Counted from the first letter of the stretch, positions 1 through 7,336 are shown. The stretch is DNA of 8,595 bases from Chryseobacterium sp. (GCA_003852805.1 RDDY01000140.1:1-8595); one strand, 5' to 3'. Numbers and translations are program-made. The notes: a model not told the origin generated them from the letters alone.

Positions 1-1
1 A

Positions 2-577
2 AAAGGTAAGGACGATTCCCATGCCACGGGCTTTATGGGCGCTACCGGCCGCGGCACGCACGAGGCTTGCGATGTAATGGGCCGGGTAGACATCATTACC
101 TCTACCTTGGGCAAAGCTTTGGGCGGCGCTATGGGCGGATTTACATCGGGAAAGAAAGAGATTATCGATATGCTGCGTCAGCGTTCTCGTCCTTACCTTT
201 TCTCGAACTCTTTGGCACCCGGAATTGTGGGGGCGGCCATTAAAGTCATCGACATGCTATCTGAAGATGCGGGCCACCGGAATAAGGTAATAGACAATGC
301 GGAATACTTCCGCGCCGAAATGAAGTCTAAAGGCTTCGACATTCCTGACGGTGATGCGGCAATTGTACCCGTAATGTTATACGATGCAAAACTCTCACAG
401 GTGATGGCGGAAAAACTCTTGGACGAAGGAATCTACGTGATCGGCTTTTTCTTTCCCGTTGTGCCGAAAGGCAAGGCAAGAATCCGAGTGCAATTATCCG
501 CGGCCCACAGCCGCGAGCAATTGGACAAAGCCATCAATGCTTTTGAAAAAGTAGGGAAGGAACTGGGCGTGATATAG
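2..577 (+). CDS. kbl: Glycine C-acetyltransferase (2-amino-3-ketobutyrate CoA ligase), C-terminal part, cut by the left edge
   Basis: This PLP enzyme interconverts 2-amino-3-oxobutyrate plus CoA with glycine plus acetyl-CoA, the second step of threonine breakdown through threonine dehydrogenase. It is cytosolic. The reading frame is open from base 2, so the first ATG (35) is internal, not the start. The family motif DDSHATGF is encoded at about 11-34, and GRGTHE follows it. TLGKALGG holds the PLP-binding lysine, with its codon at 113-115. The stretch [15 protein letters not shown] and the C-terminal [14 protein letters not shown] and QLSAAHS match Kbl of E. coli closely as I remember it. About 191 of roughly 395-400 residues are present. 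The residues before DDSHA read KGK, where the family has a hydrophobic beta strand ending in Val. This may mean the first ten bases are unreliable. A related alpha-oxoamine synthase (8-amino-7-oxononanoate synthase, serine palmitoyltransferase) is less likely given the [13 protein letters not shown] match. Confidence 0.96.
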   Translation, partial: KGKDDSHATGFMGATGRGTHEACDVMGRVDIITSTLGKALGGAMGGFTSGKKEIIDMLRQRSRPYLFSNSLAPGIVGAAIKVIDMLSEDAGHRNKVIDNAEYFRAEMKSKGFDIPDGDAAIVPVMLYDAKLSQVMAEKLLDEGIYVIGFFFPVVPKGKARIRVQLSAAHSREQLDKAINAFEKVGKELGVI

Positions 578-630
578 AATTGAATTTTCGGTTATAGCAA
601 TAAAAGATATTGTTGACAGTAAGATAAGGT

Positions 631-1068
631 ATGTTTTCAAAACAGGAAGCAGCCAAATTGAGGCAGGAATTTTGGACGGCTTTCGGGAAATCGTTTCCGA
701 GGAAGTGGGTTCTTTACGATACCAAGATCCGCGACTTTTCTTTTAAGTTTTATGCAGATAACCGTAAGGCGGAAGTTTCGTTGGATATTGAGATGAAAGA
801 CGAACTTTTCCGCAATGCATACTATGAGAAAATTCAATCTCTGGAAGGTTTGCTCACCGAGGAATATCTCCCCGAAACCGAGGTGCATTTTGACGAACAT
901 TATGTAATGGATAACGGCAAAACCATCAGCCGCATTTGGGTTACCAAGACCGATGTCAGCCTTTATAATAAGGAAACTTGGCGAGATATTTTCGAGTTTT
1001 TTGTAGAGAAAATGTCGGGCTTCGAGAGCTTTTTTACCGACTTTGAGGATTTCATAAAAGACGTGTAA
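631..1068 (+). CDS. DUF4268 domain-containing protein, function unknown
   Basis: This is a small soluble protein of 145 residues that I assign to the DUF4268 family from its overall pattern: an N-terminal KQEAAKLRQEFWTAFG helix, a central KAEVSLDIEMKD strand, and a C-terminal aromatic and acidic segment (EFFVEKMSGFESFFTDFEDF). It has no signal peptide, membrane segment or recognisable catalytic motif. Related domains elsewhere are found attached to larger proteins, some with nuclease-like folds. Here the domain stands alone and fills the whole protein. The start at 631 is the first ATG in frame and leaves a 53-base gap after kbl. I see no terminator or convincing promoter in that gap, so read-through from kbl is possible. 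A strong terminator follows the stop by about 20 bases. The family call is from memory of the pattern, and the biological role is unknown. Confidence 0.85.
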   Translation: MFSKQEAAKLRQEFWTAFGKSFPRKWVLYDTKIRDFSFKFYADNRKAEVSLDIEMKDELFRNAYYEKIQSLEGLLTEEYLPETEVHFDEHYVMDNGKTISRIWVTKTDVSLYNKETWRDIFEFFVEKMSGFESFFTDFEDFIKDV

Positions 1069-1086
1069 ACATACTACCGAACAATA

Positions 1087-1120
1087 AATCCCGACAGTGC
1101 GTAACACTGTCGGGATTTTT
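1087..1120. terminator. Rho-independent terminator between convergent genes
   Basis: There is a perfect 13-bp inverted repeat, with arms at 1087-1099 and 1105-1117 and a 5-base loop CGTAA. On the + strand it runs into TTTTT (1116-1120) and would end the DUF4268 transcript. On the - strand the hairpin is followed by a TTTATTGTT stretch, so it may also end the DUF493 transcript coming from the right, whose stop codon lies only about 21 bases away. Confidence 0.92.
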
Positions 1121-1140
1121 ATGCAATAACCAAACGGATA

Positions 1141-1446
1141 TTACAGCATGATAACTCCGCCTATTTTACTCGTTTCCCTGTATTTGTGAATTACTTGGTC
1201 AGCGTCCAACATAAATGCATTGATGGTTACGCTCAGGTATTTACCGTTGGAGCTCTCGCGTGTCCTGACGGTATTCTTGGTATCGTCAAAGACACGGTAA
1301 ATTTCTGTCAATTTTGACGCATCGTTTTCTATGATAAATTTAAACGGATAATCCTCGGGGAAGTTGTGGTTGTCCTGCAGCTGCGTGTTCAGGTTGTTGT
1401 AAAATTCATCGATCTGTTCTTGCGTGGGTTTATTTAGCTCTGGCAT
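1141..1446 (-). CDS. DUF493 family protein (YbeD/UPF0250-like)
   Basis: This 101-residue protein has the DUF493 pattern: a variable N-terminal helix (residues 1-27), then YPFKFIIENDASKLTEIYRVF, GKYLSVTINAFMLDADQVI and a C-terminal IHKYRETSKIGGVIML ending in hydrophobic residues at the stop. Members such as E. coli YbeD (about 87 residues) have a small ACT-like alpha/beta fold and have been suggested to be regulatory, but I know of no firm function. The ATG at 1446 is preceded by an A-rich leader (AAAAAAAATAAAAATG) without a Shine-Dalgarno sequence, as is usual in Bacteroidota. It lies only 28 bases after the ferritin terminator hairpin, and I see no promoter between them. How it is transcribed is therefore unclear. 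The product is cytosolic, with no signal peptide. Confidence 0.9.
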   Translation of the reverse strand: MPELNKPTQEQIDEFYNNLNTQLQDNHNFPEDYPFKFIIENDASKLTEIYRVFDDTKNTVRTRESSNGKYLSVTINAFMLDADQVIHKYRETSKIGGVIML

Positions 1447-1467
1447 TTTTATTTTTTTTCAATTTAG

Positions 1468-1490
1468 AAAAAATCCGGCAGCTAGCCGGA
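1468..1490 (-). terminator. Rho-independent terminator after ferritin
   Basis: On the - strand, TCCGGC TAGCT GCCGGA forms a 6-bp GC-rich stem (arms at 1485-1490 and 1474-1479) with a 5-base loop. It is followed directly by TTTTTTCT. It sits about 26 bases after the ferritin stop and is well placed to end the SDR-DUF4197-ferritin transcript. The short stem suggests that termination may be partial. Confidence 0.8.
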
Positions 1491-1516
1491 AATAATTGTT
1501 GTCTACAGTTGATGAA

Positions 1517-2068
1517 TTATGGATTCTCCGAATCGGTATCGCGCGCCAGTTCGGCTTCGTCTGCCATTTGACCGAACATTTTGTCCAGTTCCAGCAGAGA
1601 TTCGTCTTTGGCGCGGTCGCCGCCGGCAATTTCAAGTTTATCCAAGAAATCCATCGCCAAAGTTTCTTCTTCAATCTGTTCTTTCACAAACCACTGTAGA
1701 AAGTTCCAAGAAGCCCAATCCTTCTCCTCAAAAGCCAAGTCTACGATTTTGTATATGTTCTCGGTATTCTGCACCTCGTATTTGAAGATTTTCTCAAAGC
1801 AGTCTTTCAAGCTTTTGGGTTCTTCCCCCGGTTGCCGGATGGCGGATACTTGCGGTTTTCCGCCACGGTTGAGCGTATAATTCATGAATTTGATCATATG
1901 GTCACGCTCTTCTTGAGAATGCCTCCACAATAAATTGGCGACACCGCTGTAGCCTTGGTCGTCTGCCCAAATTCCGTAAGACAGATAAATCTGAGAATTA
2001 AACATTTCATTATTCATCTGCTCGCTCAGCGCGGCTTCCATTTTTTCCGATAGTCTTTTGGTGTTCAT
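1517..2068 (-). CDS. ftnA: Ferritin, non-heme, FtnA type
   Basis: This is an iron-storage protein of the 24-subunit cage type: it oxidises Fe(II) at a di-iron centre and stores it as a ferric mineral in the cytosol. By alignment with E. coli FtnA from memory, the ferroxidase ligands are all present: E21 (in NNEMFNSQ), E54 and H57 (in QEERDH), E98 (in KYEVQNTE), and Q131 and E134 (in KEQIEEE). FNFLQ-type helix sequence is seen as WNFLQWFVKEQ at about 121-131. It has 183 residues against about 165 for E. coli FtnA, and the difference is mainly an acidic C-terminal tail (about 160-183). It lacks the heme-binding features expected of bacterioferritin. The start codon lies 21 bases after the DUF4197 lipoprotein stop, with no promoter seen between, so co-transcription is likely. 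A hairpin terminator follows. The C-terminal tail has no clear role. Confidence 0.96.
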   Translation of the reverse strand: MNTKRLSEKMEAALSEQMNNEMFNSQIYLSYGIWADDQGYSGVANLLWRHSQEERDHMIKFMNYTLNRGGKPQVSAIRQPGEEPKSLKDCFEKIFKYEVQNTENIYKIVDLAFEEKDWASWNFLQWFVKEQIEEETLAMDFLDKLEIAGGDRAKDESLLELDKMFGQMADEAELARDTDSENP

Positions 2069-2089
2069 AGTTTTATGATATTTGAGATG

Positions 2090-2755
2090 TTATCTAAGTT
2101 GTCTTATGTTGGTGCGGCTGCGTTCCTCGTTCTGTTCCACCACGCGGAATAATCCGTTAACCATTTGTTTGGCTGCAAGATAGCTAATGGGCGAAGTGGC
2201 CGAAATCTGGTCTTTTCCCGTTCCGAAAATAGAACCCGCCTTTCCTGCGATACCGAGTGCATTGTTCATGGTTTTTATGAAGCCGACCTCGTTTAATTTT
2301 GCTTCTACCTGTGGCTGAATGGCATTCAGCAGCCGTTGCTCCGTACGTTGTCTCAGTAGTTCCGTAGCGGCGTTTCTACCGCCTGTGGCTATCTGAATGG
2401 CGTCCGCCGGCGTTATCTCCTTGATGGCGTTTACCAAAATAGGTCTCGCCGTTTCGGCCGTTAACATCGCAGCTTCGGCAATGTACTGTTTCTCGCGTTT
2501 TACCAATGCGCCCATCCCGATGGATTCCAACGTTCTGTTCAGATCTCTCAATTCTTGCGGAAGCGCTTCGTCAATCATGGCGTTGACAATAAATTCGCTT
2601 GGGTTTTTCCAGATGCTCAGTCCGTTATTGGTACCGGTGAGCAATACGTTTTTTATGTAGTTGACGCCGTAGGCTGTGCCATAACGCGCGCCCGGCTCAC
2701 AGGACGAGGCGGCAAGAAGTACCACACAAGCCGTAGGAAAGATTATTTTTTTCAT
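2090..2755 (-). CDS. DUF4197 domain-containing lipoprotein, function unknown
   Basis: This 221-residue protein begins with a lipoprotein signal peptide: MKK, a hydrophobic stretch IIFPTACVVLLAAS, then Cys19 in AASSC as the likely lipidation site. The lipobox is relaxed (Ala at -3), which is common in Bacteroidota. The mature part matches DUF4197: NPSEFIVNAMIDEALPQELRDL, a GMGALV stretch near residue 80, ARPILVNAIKEIT (about 103-115), then DAIQIATGGRNAATELLR and a final QPQVEAKLNEVGFIK. It looks largely helical, has no further membrane segment, and shows no catalytic motif that I recognise. It should be anchored in the periplasm or outer membrane. It lies 45 bases after the SDR gene and 21 bases before ferritin, all on one strand, so it is probably part of one operon. 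The function of the family is unknown to me. Confidence 0.88.
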   Translation of the reverse strand: MKKIIFPTACVVLLAASSCEPGARYGTAYGVNYIKNVLLTGTNNGLSIWKNPSEFIVNAMIDEALPQELRDLNRTLESIGMGALVKREKQYIAEAAMLTAETARPILVNAIKEITPADAIQIATGGRNAATELLRQRTEQRLLNAIQPQVEAKLNEVGFIKTMNNALGIAGKAGSIFGTGKDQISATSPISYLAAKQMVNGLFRVVEQNEERSRTNIRQLR

Positions 2756-2801
2756 TGCGAACTAATTTTTGCGGTTCTGGTAAGGACAAAATCCATTCCA
2801 A

Positions 2802-3635
2802 TTAGCCACCGACGAAATCTCCGCCGTTTATGTGGATGACTTCGCCCGTGATATAACTGGCGTCTTCCGATGCCAGAAAGACATAAGCCGGTGCCACTTC
2901 AGACGGTTGGCCTGCGCGTTTTAAAGCGGTGTCTTTCCCGAAGCTTTTCAGGTCCTCAAAGGTTTCTTTGACCAACGGTGTCCATATCGGGCCCGGAGCT
3001 ACGCCATTTACAAGAATCTTTTTGGGCGCGAGATTGACCGCGAGCGAGCGCGTGAAAGTGGTAATGGCGCCTTTGGTAGCCGAGTAGTCGATCAGATGGT
3101 CGCTCCCTCGATAGGAGGTGACCGATGTGGTGTTGATGATCCGGCCGCCGCGCGGAATCTTGGGCAACATCTCCCGCGTAAATTTCAGCATCGACATAAC
3201 GTTGGTGTCAAAAGTGCGCTGAATCTGCTCATCGGTTATCGATTGTATATCGTCTTTCGGATATTGTACACCTGCATTATTTACCAAAATATCAATTTTT
3301 CCAAATTCTTTTGAACATTCGGCAATGCACTCGGTACGGAATTTCTTGACAGTCAAGTCGCCGCGAAGAACCAAACACTTACTCCCTTCCTTTTCCACCA
3401 TACGTTTTGTCTCAGTGGCATCGTCATCGCTTCGCAGGTATATGATGGCAACGTCTGCACCTTCTCTTGCAAAGTGTACGGCCACGGCCTGACCTATTCC
3501 GCTGTCGCCGCCTGTTATGACGGCGTTTTTCCCTACCAACTTTCCGGAACCTTTATAATTGTCACGTATGATTTCAGGATATTGGCCGTCCTTCGGAACT
3601 CGGCTTTTGGCCTTTGCTTTATTGTGTGTTTTCAT
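2802..3635 (-). CDS. SDR family oxidoreductase (general stress protein 39/YghA type)
   Basis: This is an NAD(P)-dependent classical short-chain dehydrogenase of 277 residues, cytosolic, with unknown substrate. The cofactor motif TGGDSGIG is at 41-48 and NNAG at 119-122. The catalytic set is N145, S171, Y184 and K188 (YSATK). Residues 190-220 run into APGPIWTPL, and the C-terminal ASYITGEVIHINGGD is typical of the fold. The extended N-terminus with YKGSGKLVGK before the Rossmann fold places it in the subfamily of B. subtilis GS39 (YdaD) and E. coli YghA. These are annotated as glucose/ribitol-type dehydrogenases and are linked to stress in Bacillus. It is the first gene of the likely SDR-DUF4197-ferritin unit. 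Its upstream region (3636-3784) is shared with the divergent glutamate-synthase-like gene. I see only an imperfect promoter element for it. Substrate specificity cannot be read from the sequence. Confidence 0.93.
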   Translation of the reverse strand: MKTHNKAKAKSRVPKDGQYPEIIRDNYKGSGKLVGKNAVITGGDSGIGQAVAVHFAREGADVAIIYLRSDDDATETKRMVEKEGSKCLVLRGDLTVKKFRTECIAECSKEFGKIDILVNNAGVQYPKDDIQSITDEQIQRTFDTNVMSMLKFTREMLPKIPRGGRIINTTSVTSYRGSDHLIDYSATKGAITTFTRSLAVNLAPKKILVNGVAPGPIWTPLVKETFEDLKSFGKDTALKRAGQPSEVAPAYVFLASEDASYITGEVIHINGGDFVGG

Positions 3636-3747
3636 TTATGCATGGATGTGAATGGCTCGGTTAAACGCCGTAAATAGTTTTTGCAAATAAAGTATATTTT
3701 CGCGTGTCGTTTATCCGGTTATTTTTTAGAGGATGACTAATAATGGT

Positions 3748-3755
3748 TATCTTTG
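3748..3755 (+). promoter_or_regulatory. Bacteroidota-type -7 promoter element (TATCTTTG)
   Basis: This is an exact match to the TAnnTTTG -7 consensus of Bacteroidota sigma-70 promoters. It would place a transcription start near 3761 and a leader of about 25 bases before the ATG at 3785. There is no clear TTG at the usual distance upstream, so the -33 element is weak. A second near-copy with one extra T (TATCTTTTG, 3774-3782) sits almost on the start codon and is probably not used. The element lies in the 149-base divergent intergenic region with the SDR gene; nothing else is evident there. Confidence 0.55.
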
Positions 3756-3784
3756 TACAACAAAAAACAAATCTATCTTTTGAC

Positions 3785-5302
3785 ATGAGAAAGCAGTTTT
3801 TAAACTGGGGTGCTGTTCTTTTGGTGGCAACGTGGGCAGTCGCCATCTGGTTGAAAACCTATTATTGGATTCCTATCCTGCTGACCGTGCTGTATGTTGT
3901 CGGCATTTACAACACTTTTCAGGCCAAACATGCCATTCTCCGGAATTTCCCCGTACTGGGTTATTTCCGGTATTTTTTTGAAAGTATTTCTCCAGAAATG
4001 CAGCAGTATTTCATCGAGAGAAATACGGACGGCAAGCCTTTCCCCAGAAGCGAGCGTTCTGCTGCCTATCAACGTGCAAAGAATATTTCTTCCAACGTGC
4101 CGTTCGGTACACAACTGAATATCAATAACCGTAAGTACGAGGGCATCAAGCATTCTATTTACGCGAAAGTGCCGACCAAAGAATTGCCGCGCGTATGGGT
4201 CGGCAACCATCAGTGTAAACAAAAGTACCACGCGTCATTGTTCAATATCTCAGCGATGAGCTACGGTTCACTCAGCAACCGCGCAATTGTGGCGCTGAAC
4301 ACAGGCGCCCGAAAAGGCGGTTTCTATCACAACACCGGCGAGGGTGGCATCTCTCACTACCACTTGGAAGGCGGCGGTGATATTTGCTGGCAGATAGGTA
4401 CCGCTTACTTCGGTTGCCGTGACGACAACGGCTTCTTCCTGCCGGAACTGTTCGCCGAGAAAGCTGCGCACCCGAATGTTAAAATGATCGAAATCAAACT
4501 GTCTCAGGGTGCCAAACCGGGCCACGGCGGCGTATTGCCGGGCGTGAAAAACACTCCGGAGATTGCCAAGATCCGTCACGTACAACCGGGACTGACAATT
4601 TTATCGCCTCCGGGACACAGTTCTTTCTCAGACGCTGCGGGACTTTTAAAGTTTGTGCAAAAACTGCGTGATCTTTCTGACGGCAAGCCGGTTGGTTTCA
4701 AACTATGTATCGGTGATACGCGAGAGTTTGAGGAAATCTGCGAGCAGATGAACGCGTTGGATATCTATCCTGACTTCATCACCATCGACGGTGCGGAAGG
4801 CGGAACCGGTGCCGCGCCATTGGAGTTCTCAGACGGCGTAGGTATGCCGCTGGAACCTGCTTTGATTTATGTAAACCGTACTTTGGAGAAATACGGTGTG
4901 CGTGATAAACTGAAGGTTATTGCAAGCGGTAAGGTTCTTACTTCACTCGATATCCTGCGCGCTCTTGCCATGGGTGCCGATATGTGTAACAACGCCAGAG
5001 GATTTATGTTTGCGCTCGGCTGTATCCAGGCGCTCAGATGCCACAATAACACTTGTCCTACAGGGGTTGCCACACAAGACAAGATGCTGATCAAAGGCTT
5101 GAACGTTGCGGATAAGAGCGAACGTGTTTTCCACTTCCACAAGAATACATTGCTCACTTGCAATGAACTGATTGCGGCTGCCGGACGCACCTCTTACGAC
5201 GAGGTAGACGCTTCAATGTTCATGCGCGGAGATGAGTTTGAGCACCTGTCAGATCTTTACTTCCCCGACATTTTGACCCACGTCGGCCGAGATCATCAAT
5301 AA
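3785..5302 (+). CDS. Membrane-anchored FMN-binding glutamate-synthase-like protein
   Basis: This protein of 505 residues consists of two N-terminal hydrophobic segments (about 6-24 and 27-42) followed by a single glutamate synthase central/FMN-barrel domain (about 85-480). Visible family features are SAMSYGS at 156-162, GEGGIS near 185-190, QGAKPGHGG at 241-249, TIDGAEGGTGAAP at 333-345 and ASGK at 380-383. Cys413, Cys419 and Cys424 are spaced C-x5-C-x4-C, the pattern of the 3Fe-4S cluster of glutamate synthases. No N-terminal class II glutaminase domain is present and no GltD-like partner lies nearby, so it is not a complete glutamate synthase. It probably is a cytosol-facing flavin/iron-sulfur oxidoreductase on the inner membrane, with unknown substrate and electron partner. 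I chose the start at 3785 (MRKQF) rather than the in-frame ATG at 3743 because the latter lies upstream of the promoter element at 3748-3755. A terminator follows the stop. Confidence 0.92.
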   Translation: MRKQFLNWGAVLLVATWAVAIWLKTYYWIPILLTVLYVVGIYNTFQAKHAILRNFPVLGYFRYFFESISPEMQQYFIERNTDGKPFPRSERSAAYQRAKNISSNVPFGTQLNINNRKYEGIKHSIYAKVPTKELPRVWVGNHQCKQKYHASLFNISAMSYGSLSNRAIVALNTGARKGGFYHNTGEGGISHYHLEGGGDICWQIGTAYFGCRDDNGFFLPELFAEKAAHPNVKMIEIKLSQGAKPGHGGVLPGVKNTPEIAKIRHVQPGLTILSPPGHSSFSDAAGLLKFVQKLRDLSDGKPVGFKLCIGDTREFEEICEQMNALDIYPDFITIDGAEGGTGAAPLEFSDGVGMPLEPALIYVNRTLEKYGVRDKLKVIASGKVLTSLDILRALAMGADMCNNARGFMFALGCIQALRCHNNTCPTGVATQDKMLIKGLNVADKSERVFHFHKNTLLTCNELIAAAGRTSYDEVDASMFMRGDEFEHLSDLYFPDILTHVGRDHQ

Positions 5303-5324
5303 AAAAATATTCTACCGTAAACAG

Positions 5325-5355
5325 AAAACTATCAGTTTGAACTGATGGTTTTTTT
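5325..5355 (+). terminator. Rho-independent terminator, shared between convergent genes
   Basis: An 11-bp stem (arms at 5325-5335 and 5342-5352, one G-U pair) with a 6-base loop TTTGAA runs into a T tract at 5349-5355. It ends the + strand glutamate-synthase-like transcript, whose stop is 22 bases upstream. On the - strand, the G-U pair becomes an A-C mismatch and the hairpin is followed by TTTTCTGTTT, so it could also act for the E1 gene, whose stop codon is only one base away from the T tract. Confidence 0.88.
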
Positions 5356-5356
5356 G

Positions 5357-7336
5357 TTAGTAACTGTGCAGAGCCTGCAATTTCTCGTGGAAAATCTTAT
5401 CCGGAAGGAATTGATCTTCTAATTTCTTATTGAACGGAATAGGCGTGTCCATCGACGCGGCACGCATCACCGGAGCATCGAGATCGGTAAAGCAATGCTC
5501 GGCTATCAAAGCGGCCAGTTCGCCGCCAAAACCGCCGGTTAAAGTATCCTCGTGAAGAACAATTGCCTTACCTGTTTTCTTGACTGAATTAAAAATGGTA
5601 CCGGTATCGAGCGGAGCTAGCGTTCTCAAATCGATAATTTCCAAACTCATTTTTGGATGTGCATCGGCATAAGCCAGCGCCATGTGTACGCCCAATCCGT
5701 AAGTAACGACGGTGATCTCTGATCCTTCTTTTACCACGCGCGCCTTGCCGAAAGGGATGGTGTAGTATCCCTCAGGCACATTTCCTTTTAAACTGCGGTA
5801 TAGTTTCTTGTGCTCGAAAAACATAACGGGATTGGGATCTGCGAAAGATTGCAGCAGCAGACCTTTGGCATCTTCCGGAAAAGCAGGATAAACTACGCGC
5901 AGCCCCGGAGTGTGAGCAAACCATGCTTCATTGCTCTGAGAATGGAAAGGTCCCGCAGCCGTGCCCGCACCTGTCGGCATTCTGATGACCACGTCTGCAT
6001 TCGCGCCCCAACGGTAATGTGACTTGGCCAAATTATTGATGATCTGGTTAAAACCCTCGGTCACAAAATCGGCGAATTGCATTTCCACCATCGATTTATA
6101 GCCGTTAATGCTAAGTCCCAACGCCGAGCCTATGATAGCCGCTTCGCAAAGAGGTGTATTCCTAACGCGCTCTTTTCCGTATTTGTCAACGAGACCTTGC
6201 GTCACTTTAAAGGCACCGCCGTATTCTGCAATATCTTGACCCATGAGCACCAAACTCGGATGCTGCTGCATGGCAATATCCAACGCCTCGGAGACAGCAT
6301 CGATAAAGCGGAGTTCGCGGCTCTGTAGGCGCGTGGGCAATATTTCTTTATTATCGAAGTCTGCGTACACATCCTTTAATTCCGCCGCCATATCGGGGGT
6401 GACATCCGGCTCTGCGATGGTAGCTTCCAATGCTGCGTCTACTTCAGCTTTGTATTGCTCTTTCAAGGAATCGATCTCCGTTTGTGAAATAAGATCTCTG
6501 TCGAGAAGATATTTTTCAAAACCGGAGATCGGGTCGCGTTTCGTCCATTCGTCGATCAAACCATCGGGATAGTAGGCTGTTCCCGAAGCTTCCTCGTGAC
6601 CACGCACCCTGAAGGTATTGCACTCGATAAGAATAGGTCTCGGATTTTGGCGAATGCTCTCGGCGGCTGTTTTGACGGTAGAGTAGACTTCAACAATGTT
6701 GTTACCGTCTATTGACAGACTTTCGATTCCGTAACCGATGCCTTTGTCCGCAAAAGACGCGCAACGGAATTGCTCTCGCGACGGCGTGGAAAGTCCCCAT
6801 TGATTGTTCTCTATAATGATGATGAGCGGCAACTGCCAAACGGCTGCCGTGTTTATGGCTTCGTGAAAATCGCCCTCGGACGCGCCACCGTCGCCGCAAT
6901 AAACCAACGCAGCTTTCTGCTCTTGGTTCAGCAAATAGGAAAGTGCAATGCCGTTTGCCACGCCCATCTGCGACGCAAGATGCGAGATCATCCCGACGAT
7001 ATGGTATTCTTTTGTACCGAAATGAAAACTGCGGTCTCGGCCTTTGGTAAAGCCGTTCATCTTGCCTTGAAACTGTGAAAACAATCTCTGTAACGGAATC
7101 CCTCTTGCAGTAAACACGGCAAGATTGCGGTGCACGGTCAACAAATATTCATCCTCCGCCATCGCCAAGGCCGATCCGGCCGACGTTGCTTCTTGCCCCC
7201 ACGACGAAAACCATTTTGATATTTTGCCCTGTCGCAATGCAATCAGCATTTTCTCTTCTATGGTGCGCGGCAAAAGCATGGCGCGATAAAGTCTCAGCAA
7301 TTCATCTTTAGAAAGGTTGGCGGTGTCGAAATTCAT
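5357..7336 (-). CDS. 2-oxoacid dehydrogenase E1 component, fused alpha and beta subunits
   Basis: This is the thiamine-diphosphate-dependent decarboxylase (E1) of a 2-oxoacid dehydrogenase complex. It decarboxylates a 2-oxoacid and transfers the acyl group to the lipoyl domain of E2. Residues 1 to about 320 are the alpha part, with the ThDP/Mg motif starting GDGGASEGDFHEA at 148-160 and ending ENNQW at 176-180. Residues about 340-659 are the beta part: GQDIAEYGGAFKVTQGL (366-382), TPLCEAA with the likely cofactor-activating Glu398, MPTGAGTAAGPFHSQSNEAWFAHTPGL (453-479), and the C-terminal transketolase-type domain (about 530-655). The two parts are separate genes in many bacteria; a single fused protein of about 660 residues is common in Bacteroidota. 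It most resembles branched-chain 2-oxoacid dehydrogenase E1, but pyruvate or acetoin as substrate cannot be excluded. E2 and E3 are not in the window. It appears to be transcribed alone, between its own promoter element and a terminator. Confidence 0.95.
   Translation of the reverse strand: MNFDTANLSKDELLRLYRAMLLPRTIEEKMLIALRQGKISKWFSSWGQEATSAGSALAMAEDEYLLTVHRNLAVFTARGIPLQRLFSQFQGKMNGFTKGRDRSFHFGTKEYHIVGMISHLASQMGVANGIALSYLLNQEQKAALVYCGDGGASEGDFHEAINTAAVWQLPLIIIIENNQWGLSTPSREQFRCASFADKGIGYGIESLSIDGNNIVEVYSTVKTAAESIRQNPRPILIECNTFRVRGHEEASGTAYYPDGLIDEWTKRDPISGFEKYLLDRDLISQTEIDSLKEQYKAEVDAALEATIAEPDVTPDMAAELKDVYADFDNKEILPTRLQSRELRFIDAVSEALDIAMQQHPSLVLMGQDIAEYGGAFKVTQGLVDKYGKERVRNTPLCEAAIIGSALGLSINGYKSMVEMQFADFVTEGFNQIINNLAKSHYRWGANADVVIRMPTGAGTAAGPFHSQSNEAWFAHTPGLRVVYPAFPEDAKGLLLQSFADPNPVMFFEHKKLYRSLKGNVPEGYYTIPFGKARVVKEGSEITVVTYGLGVHMALAYADAHPKMSLEIIDLRTLAPLDTGTIFNSVKKTGKAIVLHEDTLTGGFGGELAALIAEHCFTDLDAPVMRAASMDTPIPFNKKLEDQFLPDKIFHEKLQALHSY

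Noticed and set aside
608..615. TATTGTTG on the + strand as a promoter element for the DUF4268 gene
   Set aside because: One fixed position is wrong, the nearest upstream TTG is about 25 bases away, and the element would leave almost no leader before the ATG at 631.
637..1107. A 156-codon open frame on the - strand opposite the DUF4268 gene
   Set aside because: It covers almost exactly the antisense of a better-supported gene, runs through the terminator hairpin, and its translation is unlike any family I recognise.
3684..3691. TTTATTTG on the - strand as a promoter element for the SDR gene
   Set aside because: One of the fixed positions of TAnnTTTG is wrong and there is no TTG at the right distance, so the match is too weak to list.
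3800..4231. A 143-codon open frame on the - strand inside the glutamate-synthase-like gene
   Set aside because: It is antisense to a clear conserved domain and its product has no recognisable motif.
6243..6572. A 109-codon open frame on the + strand inside the E1 gene
   Set aside because: It is Ser-rich antisense translation of a conserved gene, with no promoter and no recognisable domain.
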